The notes: generated by a model from the sequence alone, not told the origin. A DNA stretch of 64,000 nucleotides from Clostridium sp. NkU-1 (GCA_001312405.1 BBDR01000006.1:124001-188000); one strand, 5' to 3'. Shown: positions 30,820-41,616, counted from the first letter of the stretch. A program made the numbers and translations.

Positions 30820-32720
30820 TCATTGCTTCAGCAATTCCGGCTCCATCCTGTTAATATAAGTTTCCAGGGAGTTCCGGTCAATGAGGGCCGGAATCACCCC
30901 CTGCCTGGAAACACAGAAGCCTGCGGCATATGCGGCGATTCTGGCCGATGCTTCCATGGAATATCCTGAAGATAAATAGGCGGCCAATGCCGCAATAAAA
31001 GCATCTGCGGCTCCGGTGGTATCCACAGGTGGAAAGGGAGAGGCAGGCAGGTACCCTTGAAAGGAGGGATCCTTTAGATAACAGCCGGAATGCCCCAGGG
31101 TGATGATCACAGTCTTTGCCCCTTGTTTTATAAATTCATCAGCTTTTCCTTCTATATCCGGAATCCCCGGACACAATAGCTCTGCTTCTTTCCGGTTGGG
31201 AACAAAGATATCGGTCAGCTTCATGAGGGAAGGACGGATGGATTTCATGGCAGCCGGCTTTAAAATGTTTTTTGCACCATATTTTTTTGCCAGCCTGGCA
31301 GCCGCTTCTATGGCGGTTTCAGGGACTTCGGTCTGAAGAAGGCAGTAACCGGAATGTTCAAAGGCTTTTTCACAAGAGGTAATGTCATCCGGCTCCAGAT
31401 TCTGGTTTGCGCCGGTCAGGATGGTAATCATGCTTTCGCCGTCATTCTGAACATGGATATAGGCTTTTCCTGTTTCCCTGTGGGAATCTCTTTTTAAACC
31501 CTGGACATCTACCTGGTTTTCTTCCATACAGGTGAATATCAGGTTGGAGTCATAATCGCTTCCGACCTTGCCGATAAGAGAAACTTCGTTTCCAAGCTTT
31601 GCAGCGCCCACGGCCTGGTTGGCTCCCTTTCCTCCCGGAATGACTGAGTGCCTGCTGGTGCTGACGGTTCGTCCCGGCTGGGGAAGTTCATCCACGTTTA
31701 AGGTTACGTCGATGTTTACGCTTCCGACCACTACAATTTTTTTCCCATGAAAGGCAAAGGGGAGATCAAGGCTTTGGGTATTTTCCAGAGGAAAGTCTGC
31801 ATGAAAGTCTGAAAATTCCTCTTCCCTTTTTTCGCATTTTTCTATCAGGCGGCTGCAGGCAAAGGCTCCGAATTCATAGTAGGGAATCCGGATGGTGGAA
31901 ATACCTGGGAAAGCAATGTTTTCATGGGCATCATCCCTTAAGCTTATAATCGATAAATCTGTTGGAACATGAAACTGAAGCTTTGATAAATGCTCCATGA
32001 GGACAAGGGCGGATGCGCAATGAGTGCTGATCATTCCTGTTGGGGTGTGGGTCAAAATGCCATGATACCAGTCTTTGGTCTCAATAGGAAGATTCATGGA
32101 GCTGCTGTAAGGGATGTTGTGATCAAATAAGCATTTTTTTAAACCCGTCAAGAACCATTTCAGACCGCAGGCTGTTCTGCTTTGTGAGACAGCCCAGCTT
32201 TGTGTGGCCATACTGAATCAGGATTTCTGCTGCGGCATACCCCATGCCTGCAAAATCAATGGAGCAGGAGAGGGGATCCTCCCTGCTGTTGACACAACAG
32301 ACCTCTATGCCCTGTTCTTCGAAATAATGCCTGTTATCCAGGCTGTCTCCGTTTACTGGGTCCCAGATGACTCCGTCCACATGATTCCTGCAAAGGGAAG
32401 TAATATTTTTCAGTTCATTTTCAGGATTATCCATGCTGTCACAGATTAAAATGCTGTAGCCGCTTTTTTTGTGCTGTGCTTATGATGCCATTTATGAATT
32501 GACTGGTCTTTCCTATGGATTTAAGGAGGACGCCGAAAATAAAGGTTTTTGCTTCCGGATTATTTTTAACCGTACTGTAGGGGGTATAATGATAGTCTTT
32601 TACAATTTTAAGGACCCGGTTTCTGGTTTCAGGGCTTATGTTTTTGTCTTTGTTGTTTACGATTTTTGATACAGTGGATATTGAAACACCGGCCAACTGG
32701 GCGATTTCTTTGATTGTCAT
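30820..32720 (-). CDS. LacI-family repressor fused to ribokinase
   Basis: About 634 residues in one gene. Residues 1-60: LacI HTH (MTIKEIAQLAGVSISTVSKI). About 65-325: LacI/PBP effector domain (VDGVIWDP, IDFAGMGYAAAEILI, GISTIRIPYYEFGA). About 335-630: complete ribokinase (VVGSVNIDVTLN, PGGKGANQAVGAAKLG, catalytic Asp in DTTGAADAF, where many kinases have GAGD). The junction (LPFAFHGKKIVVVGSVNID) lies inside one open frame, so the fusion is not caused by the frame breaks near 32145 and 32470. It probably represses the divergent nucleoside operon and also phosphorylates ribose. Confidence 0.85.
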
Positions 32721-32875
32721 GTAGTTTCACCTCTCTAAAAAATATAATAAAAAACACGGATATATAGCTTATTATGTGACAAATGTATGGTTTTGTCAAT
32801 GGGTTACAAGAAATGTATGGTTAAAATAATATAAGAAAAAAAGTTTAGTAAAATATTTTTTTTGTGCAAAAGTTC

Positions 32876-32904
32876 TTGACATCTTATTCTTTGGATGGTA
32901 GCAT
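32876..32904 (+). promoter_or_regulatory. Promoter of the nucleoside operon
   Basis: TTGACA (32876-32881), 17-base spacer, TAGCAT (32899-32904). It gives a leader of about 160 bases before the ribokinase start. Confidence 0.65.
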
Positions 32905-32949
32905 GAGCTTAGATGAAATGTAGATAAAAAAATTGTTTTTTTTAGACAA

Positions 32950-32967
32950 GAAATAACGTTTTACTTC
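32950..32967. promoter_or_regulatory. Candidate LacI-type operator
   Basis: GAAATAACGTTTTACTTC contains the inverted repeat GAAnTAA-N4-TTAnTTC. It lies about 40 bases after the predicted start site of the nucleoside operon, opposite the LacI-ribokinase gene. I see no other structure in the 350-bp divergent gap 32721-33070, which is otherwise AT-rich. Confidence 0.4.
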
Positions 32968-33070
32968 ATGTGTCAGAGTAAAATGATACTCTTTTTCATT
33001 CTGTTTTTGTGGTGTAAAGTGTTTTATGAAAAAACGGCATTAAAGAAAAAATGAGACTGGAGTGCATGAG

Positions 33071-33958
33071 ATGAAAATATTGAATTTTGGTTCTCTGAAT
33101 ATTGATTATGTTTATCAGACAGATCATTTTGTCAGGGCAGGGGAAACCATAGCTTCGGATTCTCTGGAAGTATTCTGCGGAGGAAAAGGTTTAAACCAAT
33201 CGTTGGCATTGAGAAGGAGCGGAGTAAAGGTCTGGCACGCGGGAGCGGTAGGAGAACAGGACGGAGGAATGTTGACGGAACAGCTGGAATTATCCGGTAT
33301 AGATACAACGAACATTAAGAGAGTAAAAAATAAGACAGGCCATGCCATTATACAAAAAACTCCAAACGGTCAGAATGGGATTATATTGTATGGAGGAGCC
33401 AATCAGGAGATAACAAAAGAACAGGCAGATCAGGTTTTGAACCGATTTGGAGAAGGAGATTTTCTCATTCTTCAAAATGAGATCAGCGAAATCGGATATA
33501 TTATGGAACAAGCATATGAAAAGGGTATGAGAATTGTTTTGAATCCATCTCCCATGGATCATAAAGTATGGAATTATCCATTGCAAACTGTGGAATTTTT
33601 CATATTGAATGAGATAGAAGCAGAGGATATCTGCCAAAGGCCTGGAAAGGGAAAAGAGTTGTTAGCCGGACTGGCTCTTAAATTTCCCAAGGCGAAGATT
33701 TTGTTGACTTTAGGCGAGGACGGAGCTTTATATAAGGATGGCGAACGGGTGTACCGCCAGGAAATATATCCGACGGAGGTGGTGGATACGACAGGGGCGG
33801 GAGATACCTTTACCGGCTATTTTATAGGGGGACTGTTTTTGGGGGAATCTCCCGAAGTGGCGCTCAATCATGCAGCAAAGGCAGCTTCCATTGCAGTATC
33901 CAGAGCCGGCGCGGCGCCTTCCATTCCCGCCAGAGAGGAGGTGGTTGGGGACGGATGA
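33071..33958 (+). CDS. PfkB-family sugar kinase, ribokinase-like
   Basis: 295 aa, unbroken. NFGSLNIDYVYQ at the N-terminus, CGGKGLNQSLALRRSG and the ATP/anion-hole motif VDTTGAGDTFTGYF. Phosphorylates a ribose-type sugar (or nucleoside) released by the operon's hydrolases. ATG 33071 is favoured (GGAG 8 bases upstream). It is a second kinase beside the one fused to the divergent repressor, and only distantly similar to it. Confidence 0.87.
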   Translation: MKILNFGSLNIDYVYQTDHFVRAGETIASDSLEVFCGGKGLNQSLALRRSGVKVWHAGAVGEQDGGMLTEQLELSGIDTTNIKRVKNKTGHAIIQKTPNGQNGIILYGGANQEITKEQADQVLNRFGEGDFLILQNEISEIGYIMEQAYEKGMRIVLNPSPMDHKVWNYPLQTVEFFILNEIEAEDICQRPGKGKELLAGLALKFPKAKILLTLGEDGALYKDGERVYRQEIYPTEVVDTTGAGDTFTGYFIGGLFLGESPEVALNHAAKAASIAVSRAGAAPSIPAREEVVGDG

Positions 33959-34026
33959 CGAAAGATTGCAAACATTGTTATATCTTTTTATGGGACACAG
34001 ATGAATGAATCAGAGGGAGGTTTCTT

Positions 34027-35182
34027 ATGAAGAAAATTATATCAGGGTTTTTAGCAGCAGTGATGTGTTTGGGTCTTGTGGGTTGTGCGGCTAATCCGGC
34101 AAAAGAGAGCGGGGAGACGAAAAACGGAAAAGCACCGGAAGCTTCCACTAAACTGGAAGAGGCAGAGGCTTCCGGGCAAAGCGGTACATCGGCAAAGAAG
34201 GCGATTTTGATTGTAAACGGCAACTTAGGAGATTTAGGATTCTTCGATTCCGCAAACAGAGGGATGCAGCGGTTAAAGAATGAGCTTGGAGTTGACATTC
34301 GCGTTATTGAGACGGGAGATGACGAATCCAAGTGGGAACCTGCTTTAGCCGATGCGTCTGACGAAGATGCGGATTGGATTATAGCAGTATCCCCATCCAT
34401 GGTGGAACCGATTCAAAAGCTTGCGCCGGAATATCCAGAGAAAAAAATTTATTCTCATCGACAACCAGGTGGACTATGACGCTGCTGATTTAAGTAATGT
34501 ATACTGTGCGACATTTAAGCAGAACGAGGGTTCTTTCCTGGCAGGAGTTGCTGCCGGACTAGTGGCAGAGCAGGGGGGAATTATCGGTTTCATAGGCGGC
34601 ATGGACATTCCCCCGATTAACGATTTCCTTGTGGGATATATTGAAGGAGCACAAAGCACCAATCCCGGTGTAAAGGTAATCAGCACCTATACGGGCGATT
34701 ATTACGACCCTGCAAAAGGAAAGGAACACGGAATTGTTCAGTTTAACCAGGGTGCGGAGGTTTTATTTGCAGCGGCAGGTCCTTCCGGACTTGGAACCAT
34801 AGAGGCAGCAGTGGAACAGAATAAGAAAATCATTGGCGTGGATTCGGACCAGTCTGAGGCTTATTTGGAAAAAGGCGATAAAGATACGGCTTCCCACATC
34901 ATTACTTCCATGATTAAAAACGTAGGCGACACGATTTTTAATAGCATCGCAAAGGACATGAAGGGAAATCTGGCATGGGGAACCTCTGAAAGTTTAGGCA
35001 TTGCAGAGGGTGGCGTCGGCCTTGCGAAAAACGAAGTTTATGTAGGAACATTTACAGTAGAACAGTCAGCTAAAATTGAAGAAATTCAGGATAAAGTAGC
35101 ATCAGGAGAGATAAAAGTCAGTTCAGCGATTGGAATGTCTACGGCAGAATTGGACAAGATCAGGAACTCTGTGAAGCCTTGA
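34027..35182 (+). CDS. BMP-family nucleoside-binding lipoprotein
   Basis: About 385 aa. Lipoprotein signal with lipobox LGLVGC, a charged tether, then the BMP (Med/PnrA) domain: LGFFDSANRGMQRL, CATFKQNEGSFLAGVAAGL, GFIGGMDIPPINDFLVGYI. Extracellular receptor that delivers purine/pyrimidine nucleosides to the ABC permease encoded downstream. One extra A in an A7 run (about 34445) breaks the frame (corrected YPEKKFILIDNQVDY). Confidence 0.9.
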
Positions 35183-35194
35183 TTCATTTATCGG

Positions 35195-35224
35195 GATCGC
35201 CCGAAAGCGGTTTTTCGGGCGATC
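35195..35224 (+). promoter_or_regulatory. Intergenic hairpin after the binding-protein gene
   Basis: GATCGCCCGAAA pairs perfectly with TTTCGGGCGATC around a 6-base loop, without a T tract. Such stems commonly stabilise the 3' end of the binding-protein message so it accumulates above the ATPase and permeases. Confidence 0.6.
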
Positions 35225-35242
35225 GATTTAGGAGTAATGTCA

Positions 35243-36806
35243 ATGGATAAAAGAAAAGATAAGGTAGTTCTTAAAGCGGAAAACATATTAAAAGTTTACC
35301 CCAATGGGGTAGTGGCAAATAAAGATGTGAATCTGGAGGTATATGAAGGGGAAATCCATGCGTTGATAGGGGAAAACGGGGCAGGAAAATCAACGCTGAT
35401 GAAGATTCTTTTCGGTATGGAGACACCGGAAGGCGGAACGTTATGGTTAAACGGTAGTGAAGTGAAAATTGAAAATTCGAAAAAGGCAATCAGTTTAGGG
35501 ATCGGAATGGTTCATCAACATTTTATGCTGGTGGATTCCTTAACCATTGCAGAGAATATCGTACTGGGGGCTGAGCCTCATAAATGCGGGGTTTTTCTCA
35601 ATCAAAAAGAGATGATAAGGGTATCGGAAGAATATGCGAAAAAGTATAAATTCACCTTGAATGTAAATGACAGAGTGGAGAATGTAAGCGTAGGAATAAA
35701 ACAGGAAACCGAGATTTTAAAAGCACTGGTACGGGGGGCTAAAATTCTCATTCTGGACGAGCCTACGGCAGTCCTTACACCACAGGAAACAAAGATGCTT
35801 TTTGAAGAACTCCGGGCTTTGAAAGAGCAGGGGCATACCATTATTTTTATTTCCCATAAATTAAATGAAATTATGGAAATTTGTGACAGAGTCACAATTA
35901 TGCGGCATGGAAGAACTGTGGAGACTACTTACGTAAAGGATACAAGTCCCCAGGATATATCCAATAAAATGGTCGGCAGGGAGATTGTGCTGCACATAGA
36001 TAAGAAACCAGCAAAAGCGGGGCAGGTGTATCTGGAGGCAGGGGACCTCACCTATATCAATAATATAGGCAAGAAGATGCTTGACAAAGTAAGCCTTAAG
36101 CTGCGCTCCGGTGAAATTTTAAGCGTTGCCGGTGTGGAGGGAAATGGGCAATCAGAGCTTGCGGAGGTTTTGTCAGGCATGAAAAAGCCGGTGTCAGGGT
36201 TCGTGAAAATATTGGATCATGAGATTTTGGAATTTGATCCGGCTTCTTTCCGCAAGAGACAGGTGGTTTATATTCCGGAGGATCGGATGGCGGTTGGGTG
36301 CGCCCCGGATATGACGATTTCGGAAAATATGTTTGCAGATAAAATTGACGATTACCTGGAGCATACTGTTTTTCTGAACAAAAAAAAGGATTGATGAGAA
36401 GGCAAAAGAGCTGGTAGAGGATTTTAAGGTTTTATGCGTGTCGCCGGAACAGGCTGTGAACATGCTTTCGGGAGGAAATATTCAGAAAGTGGTGGCAGCA
36501 AGAGAACTGTCAGGTGATGTGAAAGTTGTGATTGCAGAGCAGCCTACCAGAGGCATTGATGCGGGTGCTTCGGAACTCATCAGACGGAAGCTTGTGGAGC
36601 TTCGGGATAAAGGGGCTGCAGTGCTTCTTATTTCAGCAGATTTAAATGAAGTTCTGGAGCTTAGCGACAGTTGTGCCGTTATGTATAACGGTAAGGTGAA
36701 TGCGTATTTCAAGAATACCGTTAATTTGACAGAAGAGGAGCTTGGCTACTACATGCTCGGCGTGAAGAAACAGTCTGAAGAGGAGGTGAGACGTTCTTAT
36801 GAGTAA
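35243..36806 (+). CDS. Nucleoside ABC transporter ATPase (two ATPase domains)
   Basis: About 520 aa. Domain 1: Walker A GENGAGKS, signature-like NVSVGIKQ, Walker B ILILDEPTAVLTPQE. Domain 2: degenerate Walker A GVEGNGQSEL and signature LSGGNIQK, as in RbsA/NupO-type proteins. ATG 35243 has GGAG at 8 bases. An A7 run near 36383 shifts the frame. Its stop overlaps the first permease start (ATGAGTAA). Confidence 0.9.
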
Positions 36807-37884
36807 AAAGTCAAAAATAGAGCGGTTTAACGCTTATTTTGTGGCCGTAAGGTTTGCGGTGGCCGTGCTGATTGCTTTTTCAATCTCTTTTCTTATCATG
36901 CGCTTTTCCTCGAATCATTCATGGGAGGCAATTAAAAATCTTTTTATCGGCCCTTTTACTACGGTCAGGAGATTCAGCACGGTTTTAGAAACTGCAATTC
37001 CGCTCACCTTTTCAGGACTTGCGGTATGCGTGATGTTTAAGGCCAACCAGTTTAATCTGGCCGTGGAGGGAAGCTTCTTCCTTGGAGCGTTGGGGGCCGC
37101 CATAGCTGCTATTTATATGAAAGGGCCGGCTGTACTGGTTATCATAGCGGCAATACTTATAGCGGGAGTGGTAGGAGCCTTAGTCTGCGCGGTTCCTGGC
37201 ATTTTAAAGGTAAAGTGGAATTGTAATGAGCTGGTAGTATCTCTTATGCTCAATTATCTGGCTCTTTATATCGGAACCTTTTTATTTAATCAGTTTGCCA
37301 AGGATCCCAGCTCCGCTTATAAGGCTTCGTTTCCGTTTCGGTCAGGAGTGAGCCTTGGAAAATTAATTCCAAAAACCAGACTCCATGCCGGTGTGTTCAT
37401 TGCGGCGGTATTTGTAATCCTGACTTATATATTTATGTATAAAACCAAATGGGGATATCAATTGAGGATTACTGGAGGAAATCTCAAATTTGGTCAGTAT
37501 GTCGGAATAGGCACTGCCGGAGTGATCCTGTCATCTCAGCTTTTGGGCGGTTTTATAGGAGGCGTGGGGGGCGCTACGGAAATGCTTGGAATGTACACCA
37601 GATTCCAGTGGTCGGCGCTGCCTGGCTATGGTTTTGACGGGGTAATTCTAAACATTTTGGCAAAAGAAAACCCTGCATACATACCGGTTGCTGCGATTGC
37701 GGTGGCATATTTGAGAATTGGTGCGGACTATATGTATAAGCAATCAGATGTTGCTTCTGAAATCGTATCTATTATAGAAGCTCTGGTCATTGTCCTGGTG
37801 GCAGCCAATGCGTTTCTGTCTCGTTACCAGCATAAGATGATAACCAGGCTTTCCACAGAAGGAAACAGGGAGGTGAACCAATAA
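36799..37884 (+). CDS. Nucleoside ABC transporter permease 1
   Basis: 361 aa, unbroken, branched-chain/ribose-type permease fold with 8-10 hydrophobic helices (ETAIPLTFSGLAVCVMFKAN, NFNLAVEG-like region, GVGGATEML). Forms the channel with permease 2. Start overlaps the ATPase stop and its stop overlaps the next start (TAATGG), so the operon is tightly coupled. Confidence 0.9.
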   Translation: MSKKSKIERFNAYFVAVRFAVAVLIAFSISFLIMRFSSNHSWEAIKNLFIGPFTTVRRFSTVLETAIPLTFSGLAVCVMFKANQFNLAVEGSFFLGALGAAIAAIYMKGPAVLVIIAAILIAGVVGALVCAVPGILKVKWNCNELVVSLMLNYLALYIGTFLFNQFAKDPSSAYKASFPFRSGVSLGKLIPKTRLHAGVFIAAVFVILTYIFMYKTKWGYQLRITGGNLKFGQYVGIGTAGVILSSQLLGGFIGGVGGATEMLGMYTRFQWSALPGYGFDGVILNILAKENPAYIPVAAIAVAYLRIGADYMYKQSDVASEIVSIIEALVIVLVAANAFLSRYQHKMITRLSTEGNREVNQ

Positions 37885-38831
37885 TGGAAACAATTTTACA
37901 CTCGCTGTTGACGCCTTCATTTTTTTATTCGGTGATAAGAGTGGCCACACCCCTGATTTTGGCGTCGCTGGGAGCGGTGATAACATCGAATGCGGGCATT
38001 ACCAATATCGGAATCGAAGGGATCATGCTCATATCCGCTCTGACAGGCGTATTTGCCAGCGCGTTGGGCTGGGGGCCATGGTTTGGGCTTTTAGCGTCAA
38101 TCCTGATGGGAGTTTTATGCTCCCTTGCCATCGGTTATGTTGCCATGAGCCTGAAAACGGACAACGCCCTGACCTGTATTGCGTTTAATACCATGGCTGT
38201 GGGAGGAACCGTATATTTCATGTATGCCGTAGTGAAGGACAAGGGGACTACTCTGGCTCTGGATTCGGGCAGACTTCCTAATATAAAGTTTCCTGTTATT
38301 CAAGATATTCCCATCCTGGGAGATGTATTTTCCAATCACAATGTGATATCCTATGTAGCCTTTATCATGATATTTGTTGTATATATTCTTCTTTACAAGA
38401 CTTCGCTGGGTCTGCGGATCCGGTCGGCAGGAAAATCGCCCCAAGCCCTTTCTTCTGTTGGTGTGAGCCTTTTAAAGACACGCTATATCGCACTTGGGAT
38501 CAGCGGTATTTTAGGAGGAATGGCGGGGGCCTTCATGTCCATGGGATATGTTACCTGGTTTTCTAAGAATATGACGGCAGGCAGAGGCTTTATAGCTCTT
38601 GCTGCAGATGCAATGGGAAACTCCACTCCCGTGGGAGCAGCCCTTTCCGCCCTTCTTTTTGCGGTGGCGGAATCACTTTCCTACTCATTGCAGATCACCT
38701 CCATTCCTTCTGAATTGGTACAGATGCTTCCGTACCTGGCGACGATATCAGGACTTGTGATTTACTCAGTTAAGAAGAAGTCTACAGAGGAAAAGAGAAA
38801 AGTGGAATATGAGAAACAAAATAACCAGTAA
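37884..38831 (+). CDS. Nucleoside ABC transporter permease 2
   Basis: 315 aa, unbroken. Same fold as permease 1: RVATPLILASLGAVITSNAG, NIGIEGIMLISAL, AGAFMSMGYV. NupQ-type partner in BMP-dependent nucleoside importers. The charged tail KKKSTEEKRKVEYEKQNNQ is cytoplasmic. Confidence 0.9.
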   Translation: METILHSLLTPSFFYSVIRVATPLILASLGAVITSNAGITNIGIEGIMLISALTGVFASALGWGPWFGLLASILMGVLCSLAIGYVAMSLKTDNALTCIAFNTMAVGGTVYFMYAVVKDKGTTLALDSGRLPNIKFPVIQDIPILGDVFSNHNVISYVAFIMIFVVYILLYKTSLGLRIRSAGKSPQALSSVGVSLLKTRYIALGISGILGGMAGAFMSMGYVTWFSKNMTAGRGFIALAADAMGNSTPVGAALSALLFAVAESLSYSLQITSIPSELVQMLPYLATISGLVIYSVKKKSTEEKRKVEYEKQNNQ

Positions 38832-38851
38832 AATGAAAGGAGATAAAAATT

Positions 38852-39806
38852 ATGGAGAAGAGACCTGTCATTATCGACTGCGATCCCGGGCATGATGATG
38901 CAATGGCTATTTTATGGGCATTGGCATCGGAAGATTTGGTAATAAAAGCCGTGACAACGGTTGCCGGCAATCAAACGATTGAAAAAGTGACAAATAACGC
39001 AATCAAGGTTTTAACTAAAGCCAAAGCGCTTCATATACCGGTAGCCAAAGGTGCGAAAGAGCCAATGGTAAGAAAGCTGGTGATAGGCGGGGAGCTGGTG
39101 CATGGAGATTCCGGTCTGGAAGGGCCTGTGCTTCCGGAAAACGGGTTTGAGGCCTCCGGCTTAAGAGCTTTAGAGCTTATGATAAAGGTTTTAGAGGAGT
39201 CGGAAAAGAAAGTGACAATCGTGGGAATTGGTCCCCTTACTAACGTTGCCGAGTTGCTCATCATACGTCCTGATTTAAAAGAAAAAAATAGAGGAAATAG
39301 CAATTATGGGAGGTGGTACCACAGGAAACTTTACACCTGCCGCAGAATATAATATTTTCGCGGATCCGGAAGCGGCAAAGGTCGTATTCAATTGTGGACT
39401 TCCTGTGATTATGGCAGGCCTTGATGTCACTTTAAAGGCATATGTAACAAAACAGGAAAATGAAAAGCTCAGAGAGCAGGGAAATGAAATTTCCGTATTT
39501 GCGGCGGAACTGATTGATTATTTTAGTAAATACCACTACGAAGTAGAGGGATTTCCCGGATGTACCCTGCATGATCCCTGCGCGATAGCGGCGCTTGTGC
39601 ATCCTGAAATCTTCAAAATGAAGAGGTGTAATGTAGATGTGGAAATTCACGGGGAGCTTACGACAGGAATGACAGTGGTGGACGTCATTGATTATCAGAG
39701 AAAGCTATTTGGAAAAAAAGTAAATTACAATACCCAATTTATCTATGATGTGGACAGAGAGAAATTTGTGGAATATTTCTTTGCCGCAATGAAGAGACTT
39801 AATTGA
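38852..39806 (+). CDS. Nucleoside hydrolase, IunH family (copy 1)
   Basis: About 317 aa. Calcium-binding N-terminus IIDCDPGHDDAMAI, then TVAGNQ, GPLTNVAELL, GGGTTGNFTPAAEYNIFADP, and active-site region HDPCAIAAL. Splits imported ribonucleosides into base and ribose. An A7 run at about 39285 carries an extra A, separating 146 N-terminal codons from the rest. Confidence 0.92.
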
Positions 39807-39823
39807 TTTTGGAGGCATAATGA

Positions 39824-40441
39824 ATGAAAGATCACTTGATGAAAAGAACGCTGATCGCTTTGGCAGGGCTTGTCTTTTGCGGCATAGGAGTTTCTCTGTT
39901 TCTTTATACAGGGCTTGGTGTTGACCCGGCCAGCGTTTTTGAACTTGGAATTGCCAATGTGTTTCATATAAGCTATGGAACTGCCTCCGCGCTTATCAAT
40001 GTGGTTATTTTAATTATCGTATTTGTTGTGGACAGGTCTTTCATAAATATTTCCTCTGTGATAGCGATATTCGGCATAGGATATACTGCGGACTTTGCAA
40101 CGATGCTGCTCCATGGGCTGCATTTGGGAGAGCTTCATTTAGCGGTTAAAATAATCATGATTCTCCTGGGACTTCTGATTATGTCCATAGGAATCGCCAC
40201 TTATATCAGAGCGGATTTAGGCGTTGGAGCAATTGATCTGGTTTCTGAAATTATAAGCAGAAAGTCAGGCGTTCAATACAGGCTGGTGAGAATCGCGGGA
40301 GATGTGAGCTTTGTCATAATAGGCTATTTTTTAGGAGGGACTTTGGGGATCGGTACGGTTGTCGCGGCATTTATGACCGGGCCTGCCGTACAATTTGTAA
40401 GGCCCGCCGTGCATAGGGTTGTTGACAGGCTGATAGGATAA
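39824..40441 (+). CDS. YczE/YitT-type membrane protein
   Basis: 205 aa, unbroken, five to six membrane helices (LIALAGLVFCGIGVSLFLYT, ALINVVILIIVFVV, IIMILLGLLIMSIGIATYI), a motif repeated in both halves (GLGVDPAS, DLGVGAIDLV). The family has no firm function. Lodged between two nucleoside hydrolases, it may move a base or nucleoside, or help efflux of the freed base. ATG 39839 is an alternative start. Confidence 0.75.
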   Translation: MKDHLMKRTLIALAGLVFCGIGVSLFLYTGLGVDPASVFELGIANVFHISYGTASALINVVILIIVFVVDRSFINISSVIAIFGIGYTADFATMLLHGLHLGELHLAVKIIMILLGLLIMSIGIATYIRADLGVGAIDLVSEIISRKSGVQYRLVRIAGDVSFVIIGYFLGGTLGIGTVVAAFMTGPAVQFVRPAVHRVVDRLIG

Positions 40442-40470
40442 GTTTTAAAGGCCGGAGGGCAGATAAAAAG

Positions 40471-41481
40471 ATGAAGAAAAAGATGATATTAGATATTGAT
40501 TCGGTAGGAGATGATATTTTAGCAGTACTTTTTACCGCGCTCAATAAAAATATAGATTTATTAGGAGTTACCACTGTAGCGGGAGCTTGCGGCGACATCA
40601 GGCAGGCGGCCTGGGTGGCGCTTCATACCATAGAGCTTACGGATAAAGATATCCCGGTCTATGCGGGTGCTTCGGATCCGTTTTCTTCCCAAGCTTCGGA
40701 TTCATCCGGTGATCCGGTGAATTTTTTTGAAGAGGTGAGATGGAAATTCGGGGACAGGCTCCTGGAATTTAATACCCCTGCAGCAAAACCTTCCACAGAA
40801 GCCAGGGAAGAACACGCGGCAGACTATCTCGTCAGGGAATTTAACCGGCATCCCGGAGAAATCACCCTGGTTACCACAGGACCTCTTACCAATATTGCTT
40901 TGGCTCTGGAAAAGGATCCTTCCATAGCAAAGAAGATAAAAGAAGCTTATGTCCTGGGAGGTGCATTTCACACTTATGGAAACATTACACCTGTAACGGA
41001 GTATAACATCTTTGCAGATCCGGAAGCGGCGAATATTGTTCTTAATTCAGATATGAAAATCACCCTGGTGCCTTTGGATGTTTGTGAAAACAATCAATTT
41101 GCTGATTCTATGCTGACCAGAGACCATATTGCAGATATGGAATACGCCGCTTCGGGAAATAAGATTGTGACCTTTATTGCCGAAAAATATCCGATATATA
41201 TTGATGTGTGGAGAGAATATTTCCAGCTTGGCGGATTTCCCATGGATGATGTCATGACAGCGGCATTGGCGACTGACGAAGACTTATGCCGCTATTCGGA
41301 GCCGGTGCATGTGGAGGTGGAGCTTAGCGGAAAACTTACCAGAGGACAGACCATCCCATTTTTTGGATATCAGATTAATAAATATCCTCAAAGGGCACAC
41401 AAGAATGTCAGAATTGCCCAATGGATAGACGGGAAGCGGTTTATGAATTTGTTTGTGGAAACCATTGTCAGCGGAAGCTAA
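40471..41481 (+). CDS. Nucleoside hydrolase, IunH family (copy 2)
   Basis: 336 aa, unbroken. N-terminal metal site LDIDSVGDDILAVL (keeps DxDxxxDD but has SV where PG is usual), TTVAGACGD, TTGPLTNIALAL, GGAFHTYGNITPVTEYNIFADP, and MDDVMTAAL near the C-terminus in place of copy 1's HDPCAIAAL. The differences suggest another nucleoside preference than copy 1. Last gene of the operon. Confidence 0.9.
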   Translation: MKKKMILDIDSVGDDILAVLFTALNKNIDLLGVTTVAGACGDIRQAAWVALHTIELTDKDIPVYAGASDPFSSQASDSSGDPVNFFEEVRWKFGDRLLEFNTPAAKPSTEAREEHAADYLVREFNRHPGEITLVTTGPLTNIALALEKDPSIAKKIKEAYVLGGAFHTYGNITPVTEYNIFADPEAANIVLNSDMKITLVPLDVCENNQFADSMLTRDHIADMEYAASGNKIVTFIAEKYPIYIDVWREYFQLGGFPMDDVMTAALATDEDLCRYSEPVHVEVELSGKLTRGQTIPFFGYQINKYPQRAHKNVRIAQWIDGKRFMNLFVETIVSGS

Positions 41482-41505
41482 GTAACTGTCATTGCACTTG
41501 AAATG

Positions 41506-41540
41506 TAAAAAGGCCCGGATAAATATGGGCTTTTTTTGCA
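41506..41540 (+). terminator. Terminator of the nucleoside operon
   Basis: AAGGCCC (41510-41516) and GGGCTTT flank an AT-rich loop, followed by a T run ending near 41538. Confidence 0.6.
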
Positions 41541-41616
41541 TCCCCAAAATAAATTTCTTCTGGTATTTATGCACGGTTGATTTTAACTAAATCAAGTAAG
41601 TCCTCATCCCTTTTTA

